Source of the DNA: Clostridiales bacterium
Lineage (GTDB): Bacteria; Bacillota; Clostridia; Christensenellales; Aristaeellaceae
Length of the DNA stretch: 63,617 bases
NCBI GenBank assembly: GCA_015056365.1
Contig: SVGM01000018.1
Location: 1 to 63,617 of the forward strand
Reading direction: 5' to 3'
Shown: positions 16,940 through 24,901 of the stretch, one piece after another
Layout: the number at the start of each line of letters is the position of its first letter
How positions within the stretch are numbered: position 1 is the stretch's first letter
Notes under the pieces: model-generated
What the model saw: the letters and a program-made list of their open reading frames with translations, nothing else
Databases searched by the model: none
Told to the model about the DNA's origin: nothing
Made by a program: the position numbers and the translations under genes

Positions 16940-18547
16940 ATGAAGCTGAATCATGAAAGCCTGAAAAATGTCCAGCAGTGGCAGGATATCGGCGTGAAGG
17001 TGCCCGCCTTTGATCGTGACGCCATGCTGAAGAATACCGATGAGAACCCTGTTTGGGTGCACTTTGGTGCGGGCAACATCTTCCGCGGCTTTATCGCGGT
17101 TTTGCAGCAGCGCCTGTTGGAGATGGGTCTGGAGAAGAGCGGTATCATTGCAGCCGAGACCTTCGACTTTGACATCATCGACAAGATCTACGCCCCCTAT
17201 GACAGCCTGACCATGAACGTGACCCTGCGTGCCGACGGCTCCACCGATAAGGAGATCGTGGCTTCTCTGGCCAAGGGTCTCAAGGCCGGCGTTGCTTTTG
17301 GCGAAGACTGGGCAGAACTGCTCCGCGCTTTCCAGCAGCCCAGCCTGCAAATGGCCAGCTTTACCATCACCGAAAAGGGCTATGCCCTGCGGGATATGTC
17401 CGGCAATCTGATGCAGATCGTCAAGAATGATATGGCTGCTGGCCCTGAAGAGCCCCACCATGCCATGGCCTGCGTGGCTTCTCTGATGTATGCCCGCTAT
17501 CAGGCGGGTGCATTCCCCATTGCACTGGTCAGCATGGACAATTGCAGCCACAACGGCGAAAAGCTCCGTCAGGCGGTGCTGGATGTGGCCAGCGCATGGC
17601 GTGATGCGAAGCTGGTGCCTGTCGGGTTTGTGGAGTACCTGTCCGACGAAAAGCAGGTTTCTTTCCCCTGGAGCATGATCGACAAGATCACCCCCCGGCC
17701 TGCAGAGGTCATCACTGAGCAGTTGGAGAAGCTGGGCGTGGAGGACATGGCTGCCGTCGTTACCAGCCGCAACACCTACATTGCGCCCTTCGTCAATGCA
17801 GAAGCCCCCCAGTATCTGGTGGTGGAGGATCGTTTCCCCAATGGCCGTCCCGCACTGGAAAAAGCGGGCGTGTACATGACCGACCGGGACACCGTCAATG
17901 CCACCGAGCGCATGAAGGTGACCACCTGTCTCAACCCTCTGCATACGGCGCTGGCCGTGTACGGCTGCCTGCTGGGCTATGACACCATCGCCGCTGAAAT
18001 GAAGGATCCCGATCTGAAAAAGCTGGTGGAGACCATCGGCTACGTGGAAGGCATGCCCGTTGTCACCGACCCCGGCATCCTCAACCCTGAAGATTTCCTG
18101 CGCGAGGTGCTGGAAGAACGCCTGCCCAATCCCTTCATTCCCGATACCCCTCAGCGCATTGCTACGGATACCAGCCAAAAGATCCCGATTCGCTTTGGCG
18201 AGACCATCAAGAGCTACATGATGAGTCCCACCCTGAATGCCGCCGATCTGAAGGCCATCCCGCTGGCACTGGCCGGTTGGCTGCGCTACCTGCTGGCGGT
18301 GGACGATAACGGTCAGCCCATGCCCGTCAGCCCCGACCCCATGATGGACTCCCTGAAGGCTGCACTGGCTGCTGTGGAGCCCGGCGTGCCCACCAGTGCC
18401 AAGGCTGCGCTGGAGCCCATCCTCAGCAATCCAGTCATCTTCGGCGTCAATCTGGTCAACGCAGGTCTGGCAGAAAAGGTGGAAGCATTGCTGGCGGATA
18501 TGCTCACCGGCCCCGGCGCTGTGCGCAAGGCCCTGCAAAACCTGTAA
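16940..18547 (+). CDS. uxuB: Fructuronate reductase (D-mannonate oxidoreductase)
   Basis: This 535-residue member of the mannitol dehydrogenase family has VWVHFGAGNIFRGF as its N-terminal NAD-binding motif. The C-terminal domain contains NATERMKVTTCLNPLHTAL, with the K-x(4)-N-x2-H catalytic pattern of this family. UxuB reduces D-fructuronate to D-mannonate, the step before UxuA, which fits its position 13 nt downstream. The long version (over 500 residues) is normal for Firmicute UxuB. A tagaturonate or mannitol specificity is excluded only by context. An AGGAG site precedes ATG 16940. Confidence 0.93.
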   Translation: MKLNHESLKNVQQWQDIGVKVPAFDRDAMLKNTDENPVWVHFGAGNIFRGFIAVLQQRLLEMGLEKSGIIAAETFDFDIIDKIYAPYDSLTMNVTLRADGSTDKEIVASLAKGLKAGVAFGEDWAELLRAFQQPSLQMASFTITEKGYALRDMSGNLMQIVKNDMAAGPEEPHHAMACVASLMYARYQAGAFPIALVSMDNCSHNGEKLRQAVLDVASAWRDAKLVPVGFVEYLSDEKQVSFPWSMIDKITPRPAEVITEQLEKLGVEDMAAVVTSRNTYIAPFVNAEAPQYLVVEDRFPNGRPALEKAGVYMTDRDTVNATERMKVTTCLNPLHTALAVYGCLLGYDTIAAEMKDPDLKKLVETIGYVEGMPVVTDPGILNPEDFLREVLEERLPNPFIPDTPQRIATDTSQKIPIRFGETIKSYMMSPTLNAADLKAIPLALAGWLRYLLAVDDNGQPMPVSPDPMMDSLKAALAAVEPGVPTSAKAALEPILSNPVIFGVNLVNAGLAEKVEALLADMLTGPGAVRKALQNL

Positions 18548-18560
18548 GGGGCTGATGCAG

Positions 18561-19247
18561 ATGCGCGTCCTACCCCGCAAAGCACGGGAAAACAACCGAG
18601 ATTATGCGCTGCGTACCCTGCGGGAGAACATCATTCATCTGGATCTCCCGCCGGGGAGCCGCATCAGCGAGAATGAACTGGCTGCCCAGCTGGGTTTGTC
18701 CCGTACACCCATCCGTGAGGCGCTTATGGAGCTTGCCCGCGTTCGTCTGGTGGAGGTCTATCCCCAGCGAGGCAGCGCCATTGCCCTTATCGACGACGAA
18801 CTGGTGGAAGAAGCCCGCTTCCTGCGCAGCGTGATGGAATGCGCTGTGGTGGAGCTTGCCTGCCGAATGGCGACGGAAGACAATCTTCTGCTGCTGATGG
18901 AGAATGTGGCCCGTCAGGAGTATTATCTGGCACAGGGACAGGCCGACCAACTATGGCGGCTGGACGGCTCTTTCCACAGCCTACTATTTGCCATCGCACG
19001 CAAAGAACAGACCCATGCGCTGATGTCCAACCTGACGCTGCATTTCGATCGTGTTCGCAACATGACCCTGAACACCGTGGAAAACAGCGCCATCGTCAGC
19101 GACCACCGAGCCATCGCCCAGGCGGTAGCCGCCCGGGATGAGGAAGCAGCCAAGCGTCTGATGAGCGTGCACTTGAGCCGTTATCAGGTGGACAAAACCC
19201 ATCTTCTGGAGCGTTATCCCGCAGAATATTTCAAAGAATCCTGCTAA
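18561..19247 (+). CDS. GntR-family (FadR/FCD type) transcriptional regulator, likely repressor of the uxu genes
   Basis: This 228-residue protein has an N-terminal winged helix (LRENIIHLDLPPGSRISENE, QLGLSRTPIREAL, YPQRGSAIALI) and an all-helical FCD ligand domain. In the latter FHSLLF, DHRAIAQAV and VHLSRY supply the Asp/His metal-ligand pattern of the family. FCD regulators of uronate operons bind the pathway intermediates. The start ATG 18561 has AAGGGG 9 nt upstream; an ATG six bases earlier is too close. It sits 13 nt after uxuB, so it is probably autoregulated with the operon. The palindromes at 15761 and within the promoter at 39416-39444 are its candidate operators. Confidence 0.88.
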   Translation: MRVLPRKARENNRDYALRTLRENIIHLDLPPGSRISENELAAQLGLSRTPIREALMELARVRLVEVYPQRGSAIALIDDELVEEARFLRSVMECAVVELACRMATEDNLLLLMENVARQEYYLAQGQADQLWRLDGSFHSLLFAIARKEQTHALMSNLTLHFDRVRNMTLNTVENSAIVSDHRAIAQAVAARDEEAAKRLMSVHLSRYQVDKTHLLERYPAEYFKESC

Positions 19248-19274
19248 TGGCCCGCAGTCGGCAAGGAGGAAACC

Positions 19275-20063
19275 ATGTCTTTTCTCTATGAAACTCATCT
19301 GCATACCTGCCAAGGCAGCGCCTGCGGCACGTCCACCGGCAGGGAGCACGCCCGATACTACAAGGAGATCGGCTATCAGGGGATCATTGTTACCGACCAC
19401 TTCTTTGGCGGCAATACTGCCGTGCCCCACAATCTGCCTTGGAGGGAGCGCATCGAATACTTCTGCTCCGGCTACGAGGATGCGCTGGCAGAGGGTCAGC
19501 GCATCGGGCTGGACGTGTTCTTCGGCTGGGAGCAGAATTTCAGCGGCGATGAATACTTGATTTACGGCCTGGACAAGGCATGGCTGCTTGCTCATCCGGA
19601 AATGGAGCACTGGACGCATCGTCAGCAGCTGGAGGGCGTGCATGCCGCCGGCGGCTGCGTGGTGCAGGCCCATCCCTTTCGCATGCGCAGCTACATGACC
19701 CATATCGGCTTGGGCTTGCGCTACTGCGACGGCATCGAAGCAGCAAACGGCGGCAATGATCCCTTGCAGGATGCAGCTGCCTACCGCTACGGTAAAGAAT
19801 TCGGTCTGCCCATGATCGCCGGTTCCGATAACCATCTGAGCGCCCCCGGCAAGTGGGAGGCGGGGCAGATCTTCGGCATCCGGTTGGAAGAAAAGCTGAA
19901 TTCCATCCACGATTTGGTGCGCATCATCCGTCAAAAGCAGCCCGTGGGGCTGGTTATGCCGCAGGGGCGTTTCGATGTGCCTACTGGCGCACCGGAACCG
20001 GAGGCTTTTTGGCTGGATGAAGAGGAACAGTTGGTGGCTGCGAAGCGCTGCTGGCTGGCGTAA
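19275..20063 (+). CDS. PHP-domain phosphoesterase-like protein
   Basis: This 262-residue protein opens with ETHLHTCQGSACG, the PHP motif I His-x-His-T, followed by GIIVTDHFF. Later come FFGWEQNF, VQAHPFRM and AGSDNHL, which give the remaining His/Glu/Asp metal ligands of the PHP fold. Family members hydrolyse phosphate esters (histidinol-phosphatase-like, trinuclear-metal enzymes). A sugar phosphate would suit its position as last gene of the uxu operon, but the substrate cannot be read from sequence. A strong AGGAGG precedes ATG 19275, and a terminator follows at 20080. Confidence 0.82.
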   Translation: MSFLYETHLHTCQGSACGTSTGREHARYYKEIGYQGIIVTDHFFGGNTAVPHNLPWRERIEYFCSGYEDALAEGQRIGLDVFFGWEQNFSGDEYLIYGLDKAWLLAHPEMEHWTHRQQLEGVHAAGGCVVQAHPFRMRSYMTHIGLGLRYCDGIEAANGGNDPLQDAAAYRYGKEFGLPMIAGSDNHLSAPGKWEAGQIFGIRLEEKLNSIHDLVRIIRQKQPVGLVMPQGRFDVPTGAPEPEAFWLDEEEQLVAAKRCWLA

Positions 20064-20079
20064 TTCGATTGTCTATCTC

Positions 20080-20129
20080 AAGAGCATCCTGCACACATAC
20101 GGTGCAACTGAACAGGATGCTCTTTTGTT
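20080..20129 (+). terminator. Terminator of the uxu operon
   Basis: A 12-bp stem AAGAGCATCCTG/CAGGATGCTCTT with a 21-nt loop is followed by TTGTT, right after the PHP gene. Confidence 0.7.
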
Positions 20130-20154
20130 ACTCTTTGAATCAGAAAAGAAATGG

Positions 20155-20721
20155 ATGAACAACACAATGCAGCATAGAATCATACTCTGTGGTGGAAATG
20201 GTGCGGGAAAAAGCACCTTGGGAAGAACACTCGCTGATGCTATGAAACTATGCTTTATGGATATTGAGGACTACTACTTTCCCTGCAAAAATACAGAATA
20301 TGCTTATGCCAGCCCAAGGTCAACCGAGGAAGTGGCTTCGTTGCTTCTGCATGATATGAAACGTGCAAGTGGATTTGTTCTGGCTGCGGTAAAAGCGGAT
20401 TATGGTACAGAGATCAGTTCCATGTTTACCTGTGCGGTATTCATCGATGTTCCCAAAGAAATCAGGATGCAGCGTATCCATGAACGTTCCTACCGCAAAT
20501 TCGGAGAACGAATGCTTCCCGGCGGCGATTTGTTCGAGAAGGAACAACGTTTTTTCGATATGGTGCAAAACCGGTCGGATGAATCGATTCTCCAATGGCT
20601 TGATTCCTTGCAGATACAGGTGATTCATATCGATGGCTTGCGTCCTGTGGAGGAAAATGCGCCATTTATTTTGGAACGCCTGTCAAGAAATACATCACAC
20701 AAAAACACCAGCCGGTTTTGA
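20155..20721 (+). CDS. P-loop small-molecule kinase (shikimate/gluconate-kinase-like)
   Basis: This 188-residue protein has a Walker A GGNGAGKST near the N-terminus, CFMDIEDYYF as the second acidic strand, IDVPKEIRMQRI (base-binding R-x2-R type helix) and RSYRKFGERM as a lid-like basic segment. The layout is that of nucleoside/shikimate-type kinases, but no substrate motif is recognisable. The start is uncertain: ATG 20155 has only a weak purine run upstream, and ATG 20167 is also possible. The gene is AT-richer than the uxu operon and is separated from it by a terminator, so it was probably acquired independently. Confidence 0.6.
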   Translation: MNNTMQHRIILCGGNGAGKSTLGRTLADAMKLCFMDIEDYYFPCKNTEYAYASPRSTEEVASLLLHDMKRASGFVLAAVKADYGTEISSMFTCAVFIDVPKEIRMQRIHERSYRKFGERMLPGGDLFEKEQRFFDMVQNRSDESILQWLDSLQIQVIHIDGLRPVEENAPFILERLSRNTSHKNTSRF

Positions 20722-20737
20722 TCCTCCGGCTGGTGTT
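20704..20737 (-). terminator. Bidirectional terminator between the kinase and GH1 genes
   Basis: A perfect 12-bp stem AACACCAGCCGG/CCGGCTGGTGTT. On the minus strand it is followed by TTTTTG and ends the GH1 gene; on the plus strand it overlaps the end of the kinase gene, whose stop codon is in the loop. Confidence 0.75.
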
Positions 20738-20764
20738 ACTATGTCCAGTTGGTTGTTCAGTTCC

Positions 20765-22123
20765 TTACAGGCATTCCCCATTGCTCTCGATCACACCGCG
20801 GTACCAGTATGCCGAATCCTTCAAAATGCGCTTCTGTGTTTCATAGTCCACATGAATGAGACCGAAGCGCTCCCTGTAGCCCTGAGCCCACTCGTAGTTG
20901 TCCATCAGCGACCAGTGGAAGTAGCCGCGGATGTCCACGCCGTCTTCGGCGGCTTGCTTAAAGGCAAGCAGGTAGCGGTTGAGGAAGTCCTGACGGTTGG
21001 GGTCGTGCACCTTGCCGTCCAGCGACACTGCGTCGTGGGCAGACATGCCGTTCTCCGTCATGATGAAGGGGGTCTTGTAGCGTTCATAGAGGAAGTAGGG
21101 ACCCCAGTAGAGAGCTTCCGGGGTGATAGGCCACTGAATGGCCGTCTTGGGGCAACCGACGGGATGAGGCAGCTTTTCAAAGCCTTGCTCGTTGTCGGCA
21201 GCGCGGAAGTAATTGCCGTTGTAGATGTTCTGGCCGTAGAAATCCAGCGGCTGATGGATCACTTTCAGATCCTCCTGCCAGCCCTTGGGCAGGAACTGCT
21301 CCAGTCGCTTCAGGCCGCTTTCCGGATAGCAGCCCAGCATGGCAGGATCGCTCCACCAGGCGGCGTTGAAAGCCCAACCCTGGTTTTCGGGCACGGTAAA
21401 GTAAGCCTTACGGGCCGCTTCGATATCTTCGGGGCTGAGGCTGGCAGGCATACAGGGGTCACCGCAGGGGGCGTAACCCACGCGTACATCCGGCACCAGC
21501 GAACGCAGCGCACGGGTGGCAACACCATGGGATTTGAGCACATGATGGCTCATGGGCACCAGACTGCTGTCGGGCAGCTTCAAGCCCGGTGCATGAACGC
21601 CGATGGTGTAGCCAAGGCCGATGAAACACTGGGGTTCGTTGAAGGTGATGAAATCCTTCACACGGTCGCCGAAGGTGCGGGCGCACAAGGCGGCATATTC
21701 TTCAAACCACTTGACGCTGTCCGGGTTCTCCCATGCGCCAAGCGCCTGCAGGGCGGAGGGATAATCCCAGTGAAACAGGGTCACAAAGGGTCGGATGTCG
21801 TTTTTCAAAAGCTGGTCGATCAGGCGATTGTAGAAATCAAGCCCTTTCTGGTTCACAGCGCCCTTGCCTTCCGGCAGCACGCGAGGCCAGCTGATGGAAA
21901 AACGGTATGCCTTGAGACCGATCTCCTTCATCAGTTGCACGTCGCTTTCGTAACGATGATAATGATCGCAGGCTACGTCGCCGTTGTGTCCATCGAACAC
22001 CTTGTCCGGTTCGTGGGAGAAGCGATCCCATACAGACAGTCCCTTGCCGTCCTCAAAAGCAGCGCCTTCGATCTGATAGGAGGCGGTGGCAGCGCCCCAG
22101 ATAAAATCTTTCCGAAAACCCAT
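20765..22123 (-). CDS. GH1 beta-glucosidase
   Basis: This 452-residue family 1 glycoside hydrolase has the N-terminal signature FIWGAATASYQIEGAAFEDG. The acid/base Glu is in FITFNEPQ (about E163) and the nucleophile in FIMTENGMS (about E357). The C-terminus WSLMDNYEWAQGYRERFGL is also canonical. Retaining beta-glucosidases of this type hydrolyse cellobiose and aryl-beta-glucosides. No 6-phospho-specific feature is evident, and there is no signal peptide, so it acts in the cytoplasm. ATG 22123 is chosen because AAGGAG lies upstream and the family N-terminus begins there. It is monocistronic with its own promoter. Confidence 0.93.
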   Translation of the reverse strand: MGFRKDFIWGAATASYQIEGAAFEDGKGLSVWDRFSHEPDKVFDGHNGDVACDHYHRYESDVQLMKEIGLKAYRFSISWPRVLPEGKGAVNQKGLDFYNRLIDQLLKNDIRPFVTLFHWDYPSALQALGAWENPDSVKWFEEYAALCARTFGDRVKDFITFNEPQCFIGLGYTIGVHAPGLKLPDSSLVPMSHHVLKSHGVATRALRSLVPDVRVGYAPCGDPCMPASLSPEDIEAARKAYFTVPENQGWAFNAAWWSDPAMLGCYPESGLKRLEQFLPKGWQEDLKVIHQPLDFYGQNIYNGNYFRAADNEQGFEKLPHPVGCPKTAIQWPITPEALYWGPYFLYERYKTPFIMTENGMSAHDAVSLDGKVHDPNRQDFLNRYLLAFKQAAEDGVDIRGYFHWSLMDNYEWAQGYRERFGLIHVDYETQKRILKDSAYWYRGVIESNGECL

Positions 22124-22175
22124 ATGCGTATGCTCCTTCAATGCATGATGCATCCGCTTTCGGATGCTTTGACAC

Positions 22176-22204
22176 ACTATAATATAGAAAAAACCGCCTG
22201 TCAA
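22176..22204 (-). promoter_or_regulatory. GH1 promoter
   Basis: A consensus TTGACA (22199-22204), 17 nt and TATAGT (22176-22181) on the minus strand. A short hairpin GCATCCG/CGGATGC lies in the leader at about 22150-22167. Confidence 0.75.
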
Positions 22205-22296
22205 CAGATTTTTTGCCCTTCGATTGCAGCAGGAAAAATCATGTGCAGAGCGAATGATTATACCAACAAATACAACCGCACAGGAGGGATCGTCCC

Positions 22297-23199
22297 ATGA
22301 ACAATAATCGAAAGACCGGCTCGTCCGATGTGATCACCCGGGCCTATCTGGATAGCCTGCTTGTAGAAATGCGTCATATTGACAGCGTGCTGCCTTCCAC
22401 CCAGATGACTCTTTATGGCAAGACCTTCGCCACGCCTGTGATGACCGCCGCCTTGTCCCATATGGGCAACGTATACCCCAACGGCATGGCAGAGATGGCC
22501 AAGGGCGCGCATGACGCGGGCGCCGTTTGCTTCTCCGGTATGGGCAGCATGGAAGAACTGGGCGGCATGCTGGAGACCGGCGCATCCGTGATCAAGATCA
22601 TCAAGACCTATGCGGATCGGGACAGCGTATTCCGGAAGATCGAATATGCCGAGAAAAATGGCGCACTGGCGGTGGGCATGGATATCGACCATGCGTTCAA
22701 CCACAATCAGGATTACGACTGCATTGAGGGTATGGAAATGCGTCCCATTACATTCCAGCAGCTTAAGGAATACGTCAGTGCCACCAAGCTGCCGTTCGTG
22801 GTCAAGGGCGTGCTCAGCCGTCAGGACGCCCGCAAGTGCGCCGAGGCAGGCGTGCAGGGCATGATCGTGTCCCATCATAACGGTCGCCTGGACTATGCCG
22901 TCCCGCCGCTGATGATCCTGCCGGAGATCCTGAAGGAAACCGAAGGCAAGATTCCGCTGTTCGTGGACTGCAGCCTGCAAAGCGGTATGGACGTATTCAA
23001 GGCACTGGCGCTGGGCGCCACGGCCTGCTGCATTGGTCGTCCCCTGCAGAAACGGCTGGGTGAAAACGGTAGTGAGGGCGTGAAGAAGGGCATTGAGGAG
23101 ATCACTCGTCAGCTGCGTTATACCATGGCCATGACCTGCTCGCCGGATATCAAGAGCATCGATCCCAGTGTGGTTCGCCCCGGCTCGTTTACATGGTAA
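22297..23199 (+). CDS. FMN-dependent alpha-hydroxyacid oxidase/dehydrogenase-like protein
   Basis: This 300-residue TIM-barrel flavoprotein matches the lactate/glycolate oxidase family. FATPVMTAALSHMG is the FMN-binding N-terminal strand, LPFVVKGVLSRQDA carries the flavin-N1 Lys, and GMIVSHHNGRLDYAVPPL holds the catalytic His-x-Gly-Arg (here HNGR instead of HGGR). IPLFVDCSLQSGMDVFKALA and CCIGRPLQ bind the FMN phosphate. It is about 50-70 residues shorter than classical members and lacks the long loop 4. The substrate is presumably a 2-hydroxy acid, possibly a sugar acid given the neighbours. It forms an operon with the isomerase-like gene 13 nt downstream. An AGGAGG site precedes ATG 22297. 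Confidence 0.82.
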   Translation: MNNNRKTGSSDVITRAYLDSLLVEMRHIDSVLPSTQMTLYGKTFATPVMTAALSHMGNVYPNGMAEMAKGAHDAGAVCFSGMGSMEELGGMLETGASVIKIIKTYADRDSVFRKIEYAEKNGALAVGMDIDHAFNHNQDYDCIEGMEMRPITFQQLKEYVSATKLPFVVKGVLSRQDARKCAEAGVQGMIVSHHNGRLDYAVPPLMILPEILKETEGKIPLFVDCSLQSGMDVFKALALGATACCIGRPLQKRLGENGSEGVKKGIEEITRQLRYTMAMTCSPDIKSIDPSVVRPGSFTW

Positions 23200-23212
23200 G
23201 GAGGAAAACAAG

Positions 23213-24052
23213 ATGAGACTTGGCGGTTCTGTCATGAAACCCTACAACAGCCCGGAAGAATGGCTGGTACATGTGAAGGAACTGGGCTACAGCTGCGTTG
23301 CCTTCCCGGTGAATTCAGACGCTGCCCCCGAAGTGCGCAAAGCATATATGCAGTGCATACGGGATAATGATCTGCTCGTGGGCGAAGTAGGCGTATGGAA
23401 GAATCTGTTCTCTCCGGACAAGGCAGAGGCGGACGCTGCCTTTGCCTATTCTATCCGTCAGCTGGAGTTGGCAGAGGAAGTGGGTGCCAACTGCTGCGTC
23501 AACATCAGTGGTTCCTGCGGCGATTATTGGGACGGCTACCATCCCGACAACTATTCCAAGGAGACCTACGAGCGCATCGTGGCCGTTACCCAGAAGCTGA
23601 TCGATGCGGTCAAGCCCACCCACACTACCTACTCCCTTGAACCCATGCCGTGGATGCATCCCGATTCTCCTGAGGATTATCTGCAAATGATCAAGGACGT
23701 TGATCGCAAGGCGTTTTCTGTCCATCTGGACTTCGCCAACATGATCAACGGCGTGGAACGCTACCACAACAACGCCGCTTTTATTCGGCATTGCTTCCAG
23801 TTGCTTAGCCCGCACATCGTCAGCATTCATGCAAAGGATGTGCGGATGACGCCCGGTGATCTTCCCTGCAGCATTCTGGAGGTGCAGCCCGGCGAAGGCG
23901 TGATTGACCTTGGCGAAGTGACGAAACTGGCGGAGGCGCTGGGTGAGGATATCCCCGTGTTTGTGGAGCATCTGCCGGATCATGAAAGCTACATGGCTGC
24001 TGCCGCTCATATGCGAAAGGTGGCAACACTTGCCGGAGTTCATGTGAAGTAA
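23213..24052 (+). CDS. Sugar phosphate isomerase/epimerase (xylose-isomerase-like TIM barrel)
   Basis: This 279-residue AP-endonuclease-2-like TIM barrel has GEVGVWKNLF, VNISGS, TYSLEPMPWM with the metal-binding Glu, VHLDFANMI, IVSIHAKDVRM with a metal His, and IPVFVEHLPD with the last Glu. These are the metal ligands of the IolE/IolI/tagatose-epimerase superfamily. The precise substrate is unknown; an uronate- or keto-sugar-related isomerisation is a guess from context. Its start at 23213 follows AAGGAGG. It is cotranscribed with the FMN oxidase and ended by the terminator at 24091. Confidence 0.8.
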   Translation: MRLGGSVMKPYNSPEEWLVHVKELGYSCVAFPVNSDAAPEVRKAYMQCIRDNDLLVGEVGVWKNLFSPDKAEADAAFAYSIRQLELAEEVGANCCVNISGSCGDYWDGYHPDNYSKETYERIVAVTQKLIDAVKPTHTTYSLEPMPWMHPDSPEDYLQMIKDVDRKAFSVHLDFANMINGVERYHNNAAFIRHCFQLLSPHIVSIHAKDVRMTPGDLPCSILEVQPGEGVIDLGEVTKLAEALGEDIPVFVEHLPDHESYMAAAAHMRKVATLAGVHVK

Positions 24053-24090
24053 GCTTTCGACAACCGAATAAAAGGCATTCGTTTCAAAAA

Positions 24091-24122
24091 AACGGCACGC
24101 AGAAGCTCTGCATGCCGTTTTT
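24091..24122 (+). terminator. Terminator of the FMN oxidase-isomerase operon
   Basis: The stem AACGGCA/TGCCGTT with additional GCAGA/CTGC pairing is followed by TTTTTTCGTTTT. Confidence 0.7.
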
Positions 24123-24152
24123 CGTTTTGTTTCTTTAGGCCGCTTGACTCGG

Positions 24153-24875
24153 TCATTCCCGTACACCGCTGAGCTGTGCCTGCGGCTGTGGGGCGATGTG
24201 CGGAGTCATGTTCCGATACTCATTCATGGGATCATTCTGGATTTGAAAGGTGGATTCAGCAGCGCCCTCCCGAATGGTATTGAGCCGGCTGACACTGACC
24301 TCATAGGCTACTTTGGTCATCACAGTGCCATCGGGCAGTTGCTTTTGGTAATTGCGGCTCTGGAAGCGTCCCACCAGCTGGACCCTGTCGCCGATCTTCA
24401 AGCCGGCGGCGTAGCGGGCGGTACGGCCCCAGGTGATGCAGGGGATGTAGTCGCTTTTGCCGTAGGAACGGTTGACAGCAAGCATCAAGTCGGCAATCTC
24501 CCGTCCAAAGGGCGTAGTGCGGTAGCTAGGCGGCTTGCACAGTGCGCCGGTAAGCTGCACCCGGTTAGGGTTTTCCTCGTTATCCTCGGGCAGGAGCCGC
24601 TGTGCAAAGGCGGTAATCAGCAGCCTGCCGGAGCCTTCCACTACTTTGTTATAGCTGCGCAGCTGCCCCTCCAGGCACAGCAGGCTTCCTGCAGTGATGG
24701 GCGCATCCAGCAGCAGCCGTTCGCTAAGGGTAATGGGCAGAAAATCTTCCGCACCGCTAAGCCTGGGTACCCGGAGAGTCGTGGTGTAGAACTGCTCGCC
24801 GAACAGCTCATGGCCGAACTGGAGATTCTGGCATACATGGCCGCGCAAATGAATGATGTTTCCCGTTTCTTCCAT
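24153..24875 (-). CDS. Double OB-fold single-stranded-DNA-binding (SSB-like) protein
   Basis: This 240-residue protein appears to contain two SSB-type OB folds in tandem. The first (about residues 5-95) has IIHLRGHVCQNLQF and AGSLLCLEGQLRSY; the second (about 102-200) has RVQLTGALCKPPSYR, TPFGREIADLMLAVNR, YIPCITWGRTA and KIGDRVQLVGRFQSR, the last matching bacterial SSB beta-strands closely. A Gln/Pro-rich tail follows, but it lacks the usual acidic DDDIPF-like tip. The dual-OB layout resembles SSB-derived accessory proteins rather than the housekeeping SSB, so a regulatory or repair role is possible. ATG 24875 has GAGGTG 6 nt upstream. The PdaB-like gene stop lies 26 nt upstream, so they may be cotranscribed. 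Confidence 0.75.
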   Translation of the reverse strand: MEETGNIIHLRGHVCQNLQFGHELFGEQFYTTTLRVPRLSGAEDFLPITLSERLLLDAPITAGSLLCLEGQLRSYNKVVEGSGRLLITAFAQRLLPEDNEENPNRVQLTGALCKPPSYRTTPFGREIADLMLAVNRSYGKSDYIPCITWGRTARYAAGLKIGDRVQLVGRFQSRNYQKQLPDGTVMTKVAYEVSVSRLNTIREGAAESTFQIQNDPMNEYRNMTPHIAPQPQAQLSGVRE

Positions 24876-24901
24876 GCTTCTCACCTCATGATGGCTTTGG
24901 T

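Noticed and set aside
20633..22300. Plus-strand 555-codon frame over the GH1 gene
   Set aside because: Antisense of a canonical GH1 enzyme, whose promoter, ribosome-binding site and both catalytic Glu are on the minus strand.
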